From positions 1-64,000 of the forward strand of contig NW_025778927.1 of assembly GCF_021130785.1 (NCBI RefSeq): DNA of 64,000 nucleotides. Reading direction: 5' to 3'. The notes under the pieces are model-generated. The model was not told the DNA's origin, searched no databases, and was given only the letters and a program-made list of their open reading frames with translations. Positions 1 through 11,449 of the stretch are shown here, piece after piece. Positions within the stretch are counted from its first letter, which is position 1. Every line of letters begins with the position of its first letter. The translations under genes and the position numbers were made by a program. This DNA is from Homalodisca vitripennis. Lineage: Eukaryota; Arthropoda; Insecta; Hemiptera; Cicadellidae.

Positions 1-86
1 TTCATTGTTACGATCACGTGCACCTAGCGCATTCTATAGTATAGGATAATTTTTGGTTAAAAGTTATTTTAATTTACTTTTTACAG

Positions 87-1169
87 ATGCCGAAGCAGTC
101 AACCGTTAAACCAGACGAGATTATTATTCGTGCATCTGAAGAATCCGCCATTTTAAATAAGAATGGGGAAGTACCAGGTTCATCTCATGAAGTTTGGAAA
201 AAGATTTCTGGTAAACTTGAATCAAGAATAACTCCAAAAAATGTGTATACTATTGTAAGGGCCAATCGGAACAATGTACTGACTTCAATTAAAAAAAAAC
301 TAGGTGTTTGCAACTATTCAACTAAGAAAAGACCCTTGCTTTGTCCAACTGATAATGACGACAAAAACTCTTCATCATCATCCGACCAGGAACTCACATA
401 ACAGTTTAGTACCACCTCAAAAAACTTTTAAGGTGTTCATACCTTATGAAGATTTTGAAGCAATGCAGCCAGTGTACTCTAAAATGAAAAGTAAAAAGCA
501 GGGAAAATTGAGACATGATTTGGGCTGAAAAAATTGCACATCTTATATGGGATCAACACAAACTCCCTTGCCCCTTTGCTGTAAAAAAACTCACAAGCAA
601 ACGTCGATTCGAGATATTATATAACAGTCAATGCTTACTGCACAGATTCCAAATGTAAAAATTTAGCTTAACGAATTATAGCACACAAACCCGTATCAGG
701 ATAACCTGTTGAAATGGAATGGAGATGTGTAGATACGCGTGGCATAACGAACTCTACTAAAAGATATCTTAGAGGTTCGATTAGAACTGAAGTGGGAAAG
801 AAACTTGCCCACTCCTCGTGTACAGTGTTCCGTCGTCACGCTGCTGATGAACTAATGGATATTTGTGACCAGCTAGAACCTCCGACTTTGTATAGAGATC
901 ATGTACTTCGGAAGGCTAAACAGGAGTTCAAGGATTTACAGTACAATGTAGTTCATGGGAACGATCCTGTTTTGTGCTTAGAAGTAATGAAACATAATCA
1001 ACCCCATAGTGGTTCCATTCATGATATTTCTCTTGATATGTTATTTGTTCACTACTATACGCAGATGCAATTACATACATACAAGATTCTGTGTCGATCT
1101 AATTATGTTATGCTCATAATTGACGCTACTGGTTCACTTGTTAGGACAATTGAAGGGCTTAGTGGATGA
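87..1169 (+). pseudogene. Element M transposase-like pseudogene, copy 1 (not interrupted by the Mutator insertion)
   Basis: An ATG at 87 follows a TTTTTACAG acceptor-like stretch and opens a frame that starts MPKQSTVKPDEIIIR. Similar protein continues through several frame changes to 1169. The last open piece (714-1169) is about 150 residues and ends near LIIDATGSLVRTIE, where the Asp could be the first catalytic residue of a DDE-type transposase. I recall IDATG-type segments from Mutator-like transposases of insects, but I do not recognise the family securely. The frame is broken near 400, 530 and 660, and the catalytic core after IDATG is missing. Three further copies occur in this window and share most of the breaks, so the gene was dead before it was amplified. 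Confidence 0.7.
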
Positions 1170-1345
1170 AGGGGTTATGTTACATTTTTTGAGAATATGA
1201 GATATTTCAGTGGATGAAGGTGTTATGTACCAGTGCTATGTCACATGACCAGAATGTTAAAAAACAGACAGAAATGACAGATATTAGAAAGATGAAGGGG
1301 CTATGTTACTTTGAATGTTATATCCATAGAGGATGAAGGACACAT
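1163..1345 (+). repeat. Degenerate minisatellite, four copies of a GGATGAAGGGGTTATGT-like motif
   Basis: Directly after the element M coding relic, the motif GGATGAAGG followed by a G/T-rich TTATGT-type tail recurs four times with irregular spacing (near 1164, 1212, 1292 and 1330). It is conserved in the other copies at about 8084-8265, 15035-15215 and 26700-26880. It has no recognisable function; it may be a decayed tandem repeat or a subterminal repeat of element M. Confidence 0.5.
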
Positions 1346-1929
1346 GTGCCAATAAAACCCCTTCTTCCACTAGGGCATGGACTGGAAATAGAAACATAAC
1401 TTTTCGGAGATGCTTTCTTCGGAGGAAGGACGGGGAATGCAATGACATACCACAAATGTTCACAAGACGAGACTATCCAATACGTTGAAACCTGATCCCT
1501 TTACGTACGTATATAAATATTGCTAATATTCTTTAGGGCACCCAACAATCTACTTAGGAGTCAAATAATGTTGTGAAACGAGAGATGCAGGTAGAGGGTC
1601 TGCTACAAACCAAGGTGCTTCCACAAAAAATCTTTACCATTCGGTACTTGCAACTCGAAATGAACAACAAACTGATGTTTGTACTATGTAAAGTCCTATG
1701 GTGAAAAACTCAACAGTGCAGAATGCGTTCAGAGTGATGAGAATAGAGCTTTCATTGGAACATTGATGATGGACGAAATAAGAAGGTCTGTAGAGAAAGG
1801 GTACGTTATAGGGGGCAATACTTGATTCACGCTCAAATAATACTAAAACCTAGTACAAACTTCATTCTTAAACTTATGACCATGATTTTAACACTAAATA
1901 ATTTTAAGTTTCGAGAAGAAAATTATCTT
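1346..1929. other. Unit spacer without recognisable gene, copy 1
   Basis: This spacer lies between the element M relic and the Penelope RT relic and is nearly identical in the other two units. I see no open frame of note. Compared with units 2 and 3 it has scattered one-base additions, for example in short A runs near 1576 and 1853. Confidence 0.5.
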
Positions 1930-2158
1930 TAAACTAAATGAACTGCTATGGGTACACGGATGGCTCCTTCTTATGCCAATATTTTTTATGGGTTCAGATA
2001 CATAGATGACATTTTTTATAATATGGCAACACGGTATCAAAACACTTAAAAGACTTTCTTTCTAATCTCAATAAATTTAGTATTTTAAAACTTTACATGG
2101 TCTATCTCACCAGATAAACTCATTATAAAGGTCTGCCATTAACACCATATTTGCGGAC
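1930..2158 (+). pseudogene. Penelope-like element RT relic, copy 1
   Basis: Conceptual translation in shifting frames gives GTRMAPSYANIFMG, then directly YIDDIFIIWQHG, then a segment resembling LKDFLSNLNKF and ISPDK. GT-MAPSYAN-F and YIDD are the signature blocks of Penelope-type reverse transcriptases. The two blocks are normally separated by more residues, so the core is internally deleted, and a stop lies between them in this frame. This copy has extra T residues relative to units 2 and 3. It abuts the satellite directly. Confidence 0.6.
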
Positions 2159-2161
2159 CAC

Positions 2162-3806
2162 ATTCATTGTTACGATCACGTGCATCTAGCGCACATTCCC
2201 ACGGTCTCTAAACTATATTGCCCATCATAAAAAGTCCATTGTAGTATATAAAGGGCAGGGCAGTGTTTTAGAAATGTTTGGTGAAAATCAATTCTTAGAA
2301 GACCGAGGACTTGCACTTACGCACCTGAACACACTGCTCAGTACAGATTGGGTCGGTTGGTAATCCATTCATTGTTACGATCACGTGCACCTAGCGCACA
2401 TTCCCACGGTCTCCTAAAACTATATTGCCCATCATAAAAGTCCATTGTAGTATAAAGGGCAGTGTTTAGAAATGTTTGGTGAAAATCAATTCAATTAGAA
2501 GACCGAGGACTTGCACTACGCACCTGAACACACTGCTCAGTACAGATTGGGTCTGTTGGTAATCCATTCATTGTTACGATCACGTGCACCTAGCGCACAT
2601 TCCCACGGTCTCTAAACTATATTGCCCATCATAAAAGTCCATTGTAGTATAAAGGGCAGTGTTTAGAAATGTTTGGTGAAAATCAATCAATTAGAAGACC
2701 GAGGACTTGCACTACGCACCTGAACACACTGCTCAGTACAGATTGGGTCTGTTGGTAATCCATTCATTGTTACGATCACGTGTATCTAGCGCACATTCCC
2801 ACGGTCTCTAAACTATATTGCCCATCATAAAAGTCCATTGTAGTATAACGGGCAGTGTTTAGAAATGTTTGGTGAAAATCAATTCTTAGAAGACCGAGGA
2901 CTTGCACTACGCACCTGAACACACTGCTCAGTACAGATTTGGTCGGTTGGTAATCCATTCATTGTTACGATCACGTGCATCTAGCGCACATTCCCACGGT
3001 CTCTAAACTATATTGCCCATCATAAAAGTCCATTGTAGTATAAAGGGCAGTGTTTAGAAATGTTTGGTGAAAATCAATTCTTAGAAGACCGAGGACTTGC
3101 ACTACGCACCTGAACACACTGCTCAGTACATATCAAGGAAGCTAGAATACAAGGTAGGGTTCAGAAATGTTTGGTGAAAATCAATTCTTAGAAGACCGAG
3201 GACTTGCACTACGCACCTGAACACACTGCTCAGTACATATCAAGGAAGCTAGAATACAAGGTAGGGTTCAGAAATGTTTGGTGAAAATCAATTCTTAGAA
3301 GACCGAGGACTTGCACTACGCACCTGAACACACTGCTCAGTACATATCAAGGAAGCTAGAATACAAGGTAGGGTTCAGAAATGTTTGGTGAAAATCAATT
3401 CTTAGAAGACCGAGGTCTTGCACTACGCACCTGAACACACTGCTCAGTACAGATTGGGTCTGTTGGCAATCCATTCATTGTTACGATCACGTGCACCTAG
3501 CGCACATTCCCACGGTCTCTAAACTATATTGCCCATCATAAAAGTCCATTGTAGTATAAAGGGCAGTGTTTAGAAATGTTTGGTGAAAATCAATTCTTAG
3601 AAGACCGAGGACTTGCACTACGCACCTGAACACACTGCTCAGTACATATCAAGGAAGCTAGAATACAAGGTAGGGTTCAGAAATGTTTGGTGAAAATCAA
3701 TTCTTATAAGACCGAGGACTTGCACTACGCACCTGAACACACTGCTCAGTACAGATTGGGTCTGTTGGTAATCCATTCATTGTTACGATCACGTGCACCT
3801 AGCGCA
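2162..3806. repeat. 195-bp satellite array 1, with 107-bp variant monomers
   Basis: The monomer runs from ATTCATTGTTACGATCACGTG to GTCTGTTGGTAATCC, about 195 bp, and contains an E-box-type CACGTG. From about 3130 three short monomers of 107 bp follow, in which the first half is replaced by ATATCAAGGAAGCTAGAATAC; they start at 3130, 3237 and 3344. Further 195-bp and 107-bp monomers then alternate to the end. The 60-residue minus-strand frames inside monomers are a by-product of the repeat. Confidence 0.95.
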
Positions 3807-3966
3807 TTCTATAGTATAGGATAATTTTTGTTAAAAGTTATTTAATTTACTTTTTACAGATGCCGAAGCAGTCAACCGTTAAAACCAGACGAGATTATTA
3901 TTCGTGCATCTGAAGAAATCCGCCATTTTAAATAAGAATGGGGAAGTACCAGGTTCATCTCATGAA
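3807..3966 (+). pseudogene. Element M copy 2, 5' part up to the Mutator insertion
   Basis: The sequence from ATTCTATAGTATAGG through the MPKQ start codon to TCATCTCATGAA repeats positions 29-194 of copy 1, with extra bases (for example an additional A in the AAACCAGAC and GAAATCC contexts). It stops at the left end of the Mutator-like insertion and resumes at 7138. Confidence 0.8.
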
Positions 3967-6900
3967 GGGCACTCTGACATGAAAAAAAATTTTTTATATT
4001 GGGGAATTTTGGTTGGTTTTTTTATTTATTAATAATTCTTTAGAATTTTCCCTTCCCCTCTTTAAAATGTGTATATAATATACCTTATTACTATAATATT
4101 AAAACCTTATATAAAAAATATCTATAAAAGGAGGCTTGTGCAACTGTTGTTTGTGGCGTTGGCACCACATCCCTTATAGTAAAACAACAATTCTATAAAA
4201 TTTAATATACTTGGTTTTGTTATGTTGGTACTGTTTTGGCTTTTAGTCTGGTTTTTAGCTGATATCACAACAACTGTCAGCAATATGACAGATGTCATCT
4301 GTTGTTATTATTTTATGTTGGAGTTATTTGTAAAGTTTTGAAATACTGTGTTTTTGTGATATTGCAAGTTTCCTTTCCCTGTTGTTTTTTATTTGTAAGG
4401 AGTTTATTGTAATTGAAATGTAGATTAACAAAAAATGGGTAATAAAAGAGAGTAGGAACTAAGAAACTGATGTTACAAAGAAGAAGACTGTTGTTCGTAG
4501 CAAGAAAACAGTAGTAAAACTTCGGTCAAGAAGAGGAATAGGCCTAGAACACCCAAAGTGATTCCACCACATTCCAATAGAAAATTGAGCCCTAAAAACC
4601 AAGCCTGCTATGATAATTCACCTGATACCTTACAGTAGTGCCCATCAGTAAACCTGATACGCTAGAATCAGTTTTGAAAGATGTTGCAGTGTGTAGGGGT
4701 TTGTCCCATGGCAACCAATCATTTAGCCCGAAAAACCATTATCAGGCTCGCAGTACAAATTTCCGTCTCCTGATCTGTGGCATGACAAAAGCTATTGACA
4801 ACTGTCCCAAAGCAACAATATTAGGCCTAGGCCTATTGAGGCACCAAGCAAAAGTTCACAAATGCTACTATGACTTGAACCTAAAGGTTAGTATACGGCT
4901 TATTGCGTGTATAGGACAAAGGGCTATACTGCTGCCCAAACGCTTTTGCGGCAAAGATGAATTTTCCTCCGCCGCCTCAGCCAGCAAGTTCAATCAACAA
5001 TGAACAGTTTTTGTCCAGCCAGGTAGCAAGTGTGTGTGACAACTCTATGAAGTGAGAGCCGTGACCGAAGCAGTTATTGACAAAGGGCCAATTCTAAATA
5101 GACTATTTTATTAGCGGTTGACGGAAGCTGGCACAACGCGCGGCCACACCACGCTAAATGGGACTTGTCACTATTACTCTTCAGTTCTCCACAAAGGCCA
5201 CAAACATACTTCTTCAGCTGAACCGGGGACACAGCGTACACTACCTATATCATATACTATATTAAATCAAATGTCACACTACTGTACCAGCCTCTCCAAG
5301 TTAATCCGAGCATCCCCCCCACGCACACTCATAACCGATACCCCACACCTCCACAACATGCCCCACCCCCTATAGGATCAATTGGAGTTGAGGGGAATAA
5401 GATTGTTAATAAGAAGCAAATAATCAACGGCGAAATCAATTTACAAGGAAGGTTTTGTGGTCGGTGTTAGTGATGAAAGCGAGAGGAAGGACAGGAAGCT
5501 AGCAGGAGCGCCATGCCCAGAATACCCACGCCAGCGTTCCCCAGGGTCTTGCCGCAAAACAAACGCTAAAAGACTAGGGATTACAACGCACGTCACAGTG
5601 TGTAAACTATCCCAAATTAGGAGCAGGAGAACTCCAATGGCGACTGGCCGCATTAGAGTGCAGCACACTCACCATCAGGCCCAATGAATTTCCTAACAGC
5701 CAGAGAAAAGGGGAAAATGGATGTAGACACGTCCCCCATCAGAGGATGGTGGATCAAATCAAATAGAATAAGAAGGGGACTCTGTAGAGAATTAAATATT
5801 AAATAGGACATGGATAAAAAACAATTTTAAAACCAAAATAAAAAAAAACAAACAAAAACATGCCAAATAAAAAACAAAGGCTTAAACAAGGGAGCTTTCC
5901 CCTGAACGGGAAAATTCTTCCCAACTTTTCTCTTTTCTCCTGGTGCTCAGTTGTAGGCTAACAGGGTCAAGAAGGCGGACCTCCAACACCTACCAAAATA
6001 TACTATGGACATAGTACGCCATCCGTAGGGAATACACACAGCGTGGAATGGCCATGACGGGGCGAGCAGTATGGGGCGTTGTTTGTACTTGTCATGTTCA
6101 TCTAAACTTAACGAATTACGCCTTGTACATATTTTTATATGCCCAGACTGACACCGAAGACACATGGTGAAAGTATACACAGTGCCGCCAAAGAAAACTA
6201 AATAATGACCACAGCTATTCATTTTTTTTCACAACACACCTCCTCAACCTGTTCAAAAATAAAGCAATCAAAAAACCTATTTATACATCTTTGTGGCAGC
6301 CAGGAAACTCCTCAGAAAAAAAAATGTTCCAAAGGAAAATCTCAACAATCCTAATGAGTCTATGAATAATGTCATATTGGCTCGGCTTCCCTAAACGCAC
6401 CTTTGTTACACCAAAAATGCTGCTCTTAGGCTAGGTGTCTATGAGGCAGTCCCTAATCAATTCAATGATGGGTAACAGCACCAAAAGTGAAAGTTTATAG
6501 AGAGAGAGCACATTGGGCTAGAAGAAACCAGGACCGAATATGCAGTTAGCTTTAAAACGTCGTCGACACCCAGCGGATTACGCAAAGCAGAATAAGGCGG
6601 CTACCGACATTGCAAAAAAAAACTCAGGCAATCAAGGACTTTAGCCAAAAGGAAGCTGGAGGATCTTATCAGAAGCAGATGATCACAGACAACCCTTGTC
6701 CTACAGTGTCAGGCCATCATTAAAACAAGGTATGAGTCCAAAATATGCTAACCTTCTTGCTTTTTCTTGATTTGGCCGAAACTTGTTATTTTTTTAACTT
6801 TGGGCCCTATAACACTAAAACTACTAGGCCTACCCCAGCAAATTTTATACAGTATTTTTTCAACTTACTATGGCTAGTATCCCCTCAAGGGAATTTATAA

Positions 6901-7137
6901 ATATCTCTTGTCAATGAGGCACAGTAAACATTTTTACTTATAAAAAAGTTAGTTAAAAAACAATAAATTATAAAAAATTAATAAACTTTTATTTTTTTTT
7001 CAAATTTAAAAACCTCATGATAAGACTAGATTATAAGCTATTTAATAAGTAAAATAAAAATCAGGACTCTATCTATAACCATTACTTAGATATAAGGTTC
7101 CCAAGTTACATTATGTTCTTATGGAGGTCGGACGCCC
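3967..7137 (+). mobile_element. Mutator-like DNA transposon, copy A (disrupted), inserted in element M
   Basis: The left end reads GGGCACTC and the right end GACGCCC; copy B has the cleaner pair GGGCAGTC and GACTGCCC. The element sits between element M sequence ending CATGAA and resuming GAATCAAG. The uninterrupted copies have about 25 further bases at this point, so the insertion came with a small target deletion or a later loss, and I see no clear target duplication. The element is about 530 bp longer than copy B because of many dispersed small insertions. The left subterminal region is very A+T rich. Confidence 0.75.
4434..6720 (+). pseudogene. Mutator-like transposase pseudogene, copy A
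   Basis: The start region ATGGGTAATAAAAGAGAG matches the N-terminal coding start of copy B. Short in-frame pieces correspond to copy B: a basic and cysteine-poor N-terminal part (4638-5003), the GCGGTTGACGGAAGCTGG region that encodes VDGSW (first catalytic Asp candidate) near 5116, and the C-terminal SLNNVIW-type region near 6357. Nearly every segment is split by one-base or few-base insertions, so no domain-length frame survives. The family assignment rests on copy B. Confidence 0.65.
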
Positions 7138-8090
7138 TGAATCAAGAATAACTCCAAAAAATGTGTATACTATTGTAAGGGCCAATCGGAACAATGTACT
7201 GACTTCAATTAAAAAAAAACTAGGTGTTTGCAACTATTCAACTAAGAAAAGACCCTTGCTTTGTCCAACTGATAATGACGACAAAAAACTCTTCATCATC
7301 ATCCGACCAGGAACTCACATAACAGTTTAGTACCACCTCAAAAAACTTTTAAGGTGTTCATACCTTATGAAGATTTTGAAGCAATGCAGCCAGTGTACTC
7401 TAAAATGAAAAGTAAAAAGCAGAGAAAATTGAGACATGATTTGGGCTGAAAAAATTGCACATCTTATATGGGATCAACACAAACTCCCTTGCCCCTTTGC
7501 TGCAAAAAAACTCACAAGCAAACGTCGATTCGAGATATTATATAACAGTCAATGCTTACTGCACAGATTCCAAATGTAAAAATTTAGCTTAACGAATTAT
7601 AGCACACAAACCCGTATCAGGATAACCTGTTGAAATGGAATGGAGATGTGTAGATACGCGTGGCATAACGAACTCTACTAAAAGATATCTTAGAGGTTCG
7701 ATTAGAACTGAAGTGGGAAAGAAACTTGCCCACTCCTCGTGTACAGTGTTCCGTCGTCACGCTGCTGATGAACTAATGGATATTTGTGACCAGCTAGAAC
7801 CTCCGACTTTGTATAGAGATCATGTACTTCGGAAGGCTAAACAGGAGTTCAAGGATTTACAGTACAATGTAGTTCATGGGAACGATCCTGTTTTGTGCTT
7901 AGAAGTAATGAAACATAATCAACCCCATAGTGGTTCCATTCATGATATTTCTCTTGATATGTTATTTGTTCACTACTATACGCAGATGCAATTACATACA
8001 TACAAGATTCTGTGTCGATCTAATTATGTTATGCTCATAATTGACGCTACTGGTTCACTTGTTAGGACAATTGAAGGGCTTAGTGGATGA
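7138..8090 (+). pseudogene. Element M copy 2, 3' part
   Basis: This continues element M immediately after the Mutator right end, from GAATCAAGAATAACTCC. It is nearly identical to copies 1 and 3. The open piece 7635-8090 has the same 151-residue reading as 714-1169 and ends after the IDATG motif. One extra A near 7287 shifts the frame relative to copy 1. The coding relic is followed by the GGATGAAGG motif cluster and the same spacer as in copy 1 (8091-8854). Confidence 0.75.
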
Positions 8091-8854
8091 AGGGGTTATG
8101 TTACATTTTTTGAGAATATGAGATATTTCAGTGGATGAAGGTGTTATGTACCAGTGCTATGTCACATGACCAGAATGTTAAAAAACAGACAGAAATGACA
8201 GATATTAGAAAGATGAAGGGGCTATGTTACTTTGAATGTTATATCCATAGAGGATGAAGGACACATGTGCCAATAAAACCCCTTCTTCCACTAGGGCATG
8301 GACTGGAAATAGAAACATAACTTTTCGGAGATGCTTTCTTCGGAGGAAGGACGGGGAATGCAATGACATACCACAAATGTTCACAAGACGAGACTATCCA
8401 ATACGTTGAAACCTGATCCCTTTACGTACGTATATAAATATTGCTAATATTCTTTAGGGCACCCAACAATCTACTTAGGAGTCAAATAATGTTGTGAACG
8501 AGAGATGCAGGTAGAGGGTCTGCTACAAACCAAGGTGCTTCCACAAAAAATCTTTACCATTCGGTACTTGCAACTCGAATGAACAACAAACTGATGTTTG
8601 TACTATGTAAAGTCTATGGTGAAAAACTCAACAGTGCAGAATGCGTTCAGAGTGATGAGAATAGAGCTTTCATTGGAACATTGATGATGGACGAAATAAG
8701 AAGGTCTGTAGAGAAAGGGTACGTTATAGGGGGCAATACTTGATTCACGCTCAAATAATACTAAACCTAGTACAAACTTCATTCTTAAACTTATGACCAT
8801 GATTTTAACACTAAATAATTTTAAGTTTCGAGAAGAAAATTATCTTTAAACTAA

Positions 8855-9070
8855 ATGAACTGCTATGGGTACACGGATGGCTCCTTCTTATGCCAATATT
8901 TTTATGGGTTCAGATACATAGATGACATTTTTATAATATGGCAACACGGTATCAAAACACTTAAAAGACTTTCTTTCTAATCTCAATAAATTTAGTATTT
9001 TAAACTTTACATGGTCTATCTCACCAGATAAACTCATTATAAAGGTCTGCCATTAACACCATATTTGCGG
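8855..9070 (+). pseudogene. Penelope-like element RT relic, copy 2
   Basis: The cleanest of the three copies with copy 3. GTRMAPSYANIFMG is encoded near 8868-8910, and a shifted frame then gives RYIDDIFIIWQHG and a downstream LKDFLSNLNKF-type segment. The palm core is joined with an internal loss, and no further Penelope domain (GIY-YIG endonuclease) is visible before the satellite begins at 9076. Confidence 0.65.
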
Positions 9071-9075
9071 ACCAC

Positions 9076-11290
9076 ATTCATTGTTACGATCACGTGCATC
9101 TAGCGCACATTCCCACGGTCTCTAAACTATATTGCCCATCATAAAAGTCCATTGTAGTATAAAGGGCAGTGTTTAGAAATGTTTGGTAAAATCAATTCTT
9201 AGAAGACCGAGGACTTGCACTACGCACCTGAACACACTGCTCAGTACAGATTGGGTCGGTTGGTAATCCATTCATTGTTACGATCACGTGCATCTAGCGC
9301 ACATTCCCACGGTCTCTAAACTATATTGCCCATCATAAAAGTCCATTGTAGTATAAAGGGCAGTGTTTAGAAATGTTTGGTGAAAATCAATTCTTAGAAG
9401 ACCGAGGACTTGCACTACGCACCTGAACACACTGCTCAGTACAGATTGGGTCTGTTGGTAATCCATTCATTGTTACGATCACGTGCACCTAGCGCACATT
9501 CCCACGGTCTCTAAACTATATTGCCCATCATAAAAGTCCATTGTAGTATAAAGGGCAGTGTTTAGAAATGTTTGGTGAAAATCAATCAATTAGAAGACCG
9601 AGGACTTGCACTACGCACCTGAACACACTGCTCAGTACAGATTGGGTCGGTTGGTAATCCATTCATTGTCACGATCACGTGCATCTAGCGCACATTCCCA
9701 CGGTCTCTAAACTATATTGCCCATCATAAAAGTCCATTGTAGTATAAAGGGCAGTGTTTAGAAATGTTTGGTGAAAATCAATTCTTAGTAGACCGAGGAC
9801 TTGCACTACGCACCTGAACACACTGCTCAGTACAGATTGGGTCTGTTGGTAATCCATTCATTGTTACGATCACGTGCATCTAGCGCACATTCCCACGGTC
9901 TCTAAACTATATTGCCCATCATAAAAGTCCATTGTAGTATAAAGGGCAGTGTTTAGAAATGTTTGGTGAAAATCAATTCTTAGAAGACCGAGGATTTGCA
10001 CTACGCACCTGAACACACTGCTCAGTACAGATTGGGTCTGTTGGTAATCCATTCATTGTTACGATCACGTGCACCTAGCGCACATTCCCACGGTCTCTAA
10101 ACTATATTGCCCATCATAAAAGTCCATTGTAGTATAAAGGGCAGTGTTTAGAAATGTTTGGTAAAAATCAATCAATTAGAAGACCGAGGACTTGCACTAC
10201 GCACCTGAACACACTGCTCAGTACAGATTGGGTCTGTTGGTAATCCATTCATTGTTACGATCACGTGTATCTAGCGCACATTCCCACGGTCTCTAAACTA
10301 TATTGCCCATCATAAAAGTCCATTGTAGTATAACGGGCAGTGTTTAGAAATGTTTGGTGAAAATCAATTCTTAGAAGACCGAGGACTTGCACTACGCACC
10401 TGAACACACTGCTCAGTACAGATTTGGTCGGTTGGTAATCCATTCATTGTTACGATCACGTGCATCTAGCGCACATTCCCACGGTCTCTAAACTATATTG
10501 CCCATCATAAAAGTCCATTGTAGTATAAAGGGCAGTGTTTAGAAATGTTTGGTGAAAATCAATTCTTAGAAGACCGAGGACTTGCACTACGCACCTGAAC
10601 ACACTGCTCAGTACATATCAAGGAAGCTAGAATACAAGGTAGGGTTCAGAAATGTTTGGTGAAAATCAATTCTTAGAAGACCGAGGACTTGCACTACGCA
10701 CCTGAACACACTGCTCAGTACATATCAAGGAAGCTAGAATACAAGGTAGGGTTCAGAAATGTTTGGTGAAAATCAATTCTTAGAAGACCGAGGACTTGCA
10801 CTACGCACCTGAACACACTGCTCAGTACATATCAAGGAAGCTAGAATACAAGGTAGGGTTCAGAAATGTTTGGTGAAAATCAATTCTTAGAAGACCGAGG
10901 TCTTGCACTACGCACCTGAACACACTGCTCAGTACAGATTGGGTCTGTTGGCAATCCATTCATTGTTACGATCACGTGCACCTAGCGCACATTCCCACGG
11001 TCTCTAAACTATATTGCCCATCATAAAAGTCCATTGTAGTATAAAGGGCAGTGTTTAGAAATGTTTGGTGAAAATCAATTCTTAGAAGACCGAGGACTTG
11101 CACTACGCACCTGAACACACTGCTCAGTACATATCAAGGAAGCTAGAATACAAGGTAGGGTTCAGAAATGTTTGGTGAAAATCAATTCTTATAAGACCGA
11201 GGACTTGCACTACGCACCTGAACACACTGCTCAGTACAGATTGGGTCTGTTGGTAATCCATTCATTGTTACGATCACGTGCACCTAGCGC
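9076..11290. repeat. 195-bp satellite array 2, with 107-bp variant monomers
   Basis: It has the same monomer as array 1. Monomer starts are spaced 195 bp apart (for example minus-strand frames at 9675 and 9870). Monomers with CAATCAATTAG in place of CAATTCTTAG lose the minus-strand frame. The second half (from about 10220) reproduces the variant order of array 1, including three consecutive 107-bp monomers, the GAGGTCTTGC variant and the TTATAAGACC variant. Confidence 0.95.
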
Positions 11291-11449
11291 ATTCTATAGT
11301 ATAGGATAATTTTTGTTAAAAGTTATTTAATTTACTTTTTACAGATGCCGAAGCAGTCAACCGTTAAACCAGACGAGATTATTATTCGTGCATCTGAAAA
11401 ATCCGCCATTTTAAATAAGAATGGGGAAGTACCAGGTTCATCTCATGAA
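11291..11449 (+). pseudogene. Element M copy 3, 5' part up to the Mutator insertion
   Basis: ATTCTATAGTATAGG through the MPKQ start (ATG at 11345) to CATGAA matches the other copies, with one difference (GAAAAATCC for GAAGAATCC). It is cut at the same base as copy 2, so both interrupted copies descend from one insertion event. Confidence 0.8.

Noticed and set aside
2162..3806. CRISPR-like array
   Set aside because: The monomers are contiguous repeats of 195 or 107 bp without unique spacers, in an animal genome; this is satellite DNA.
5441..6222. Opposed frames of 75-91 residues in Mutator copy A
   Set aside because: They do not agree with the transposase reading of copy B and arise in a stretch full of small insertions.
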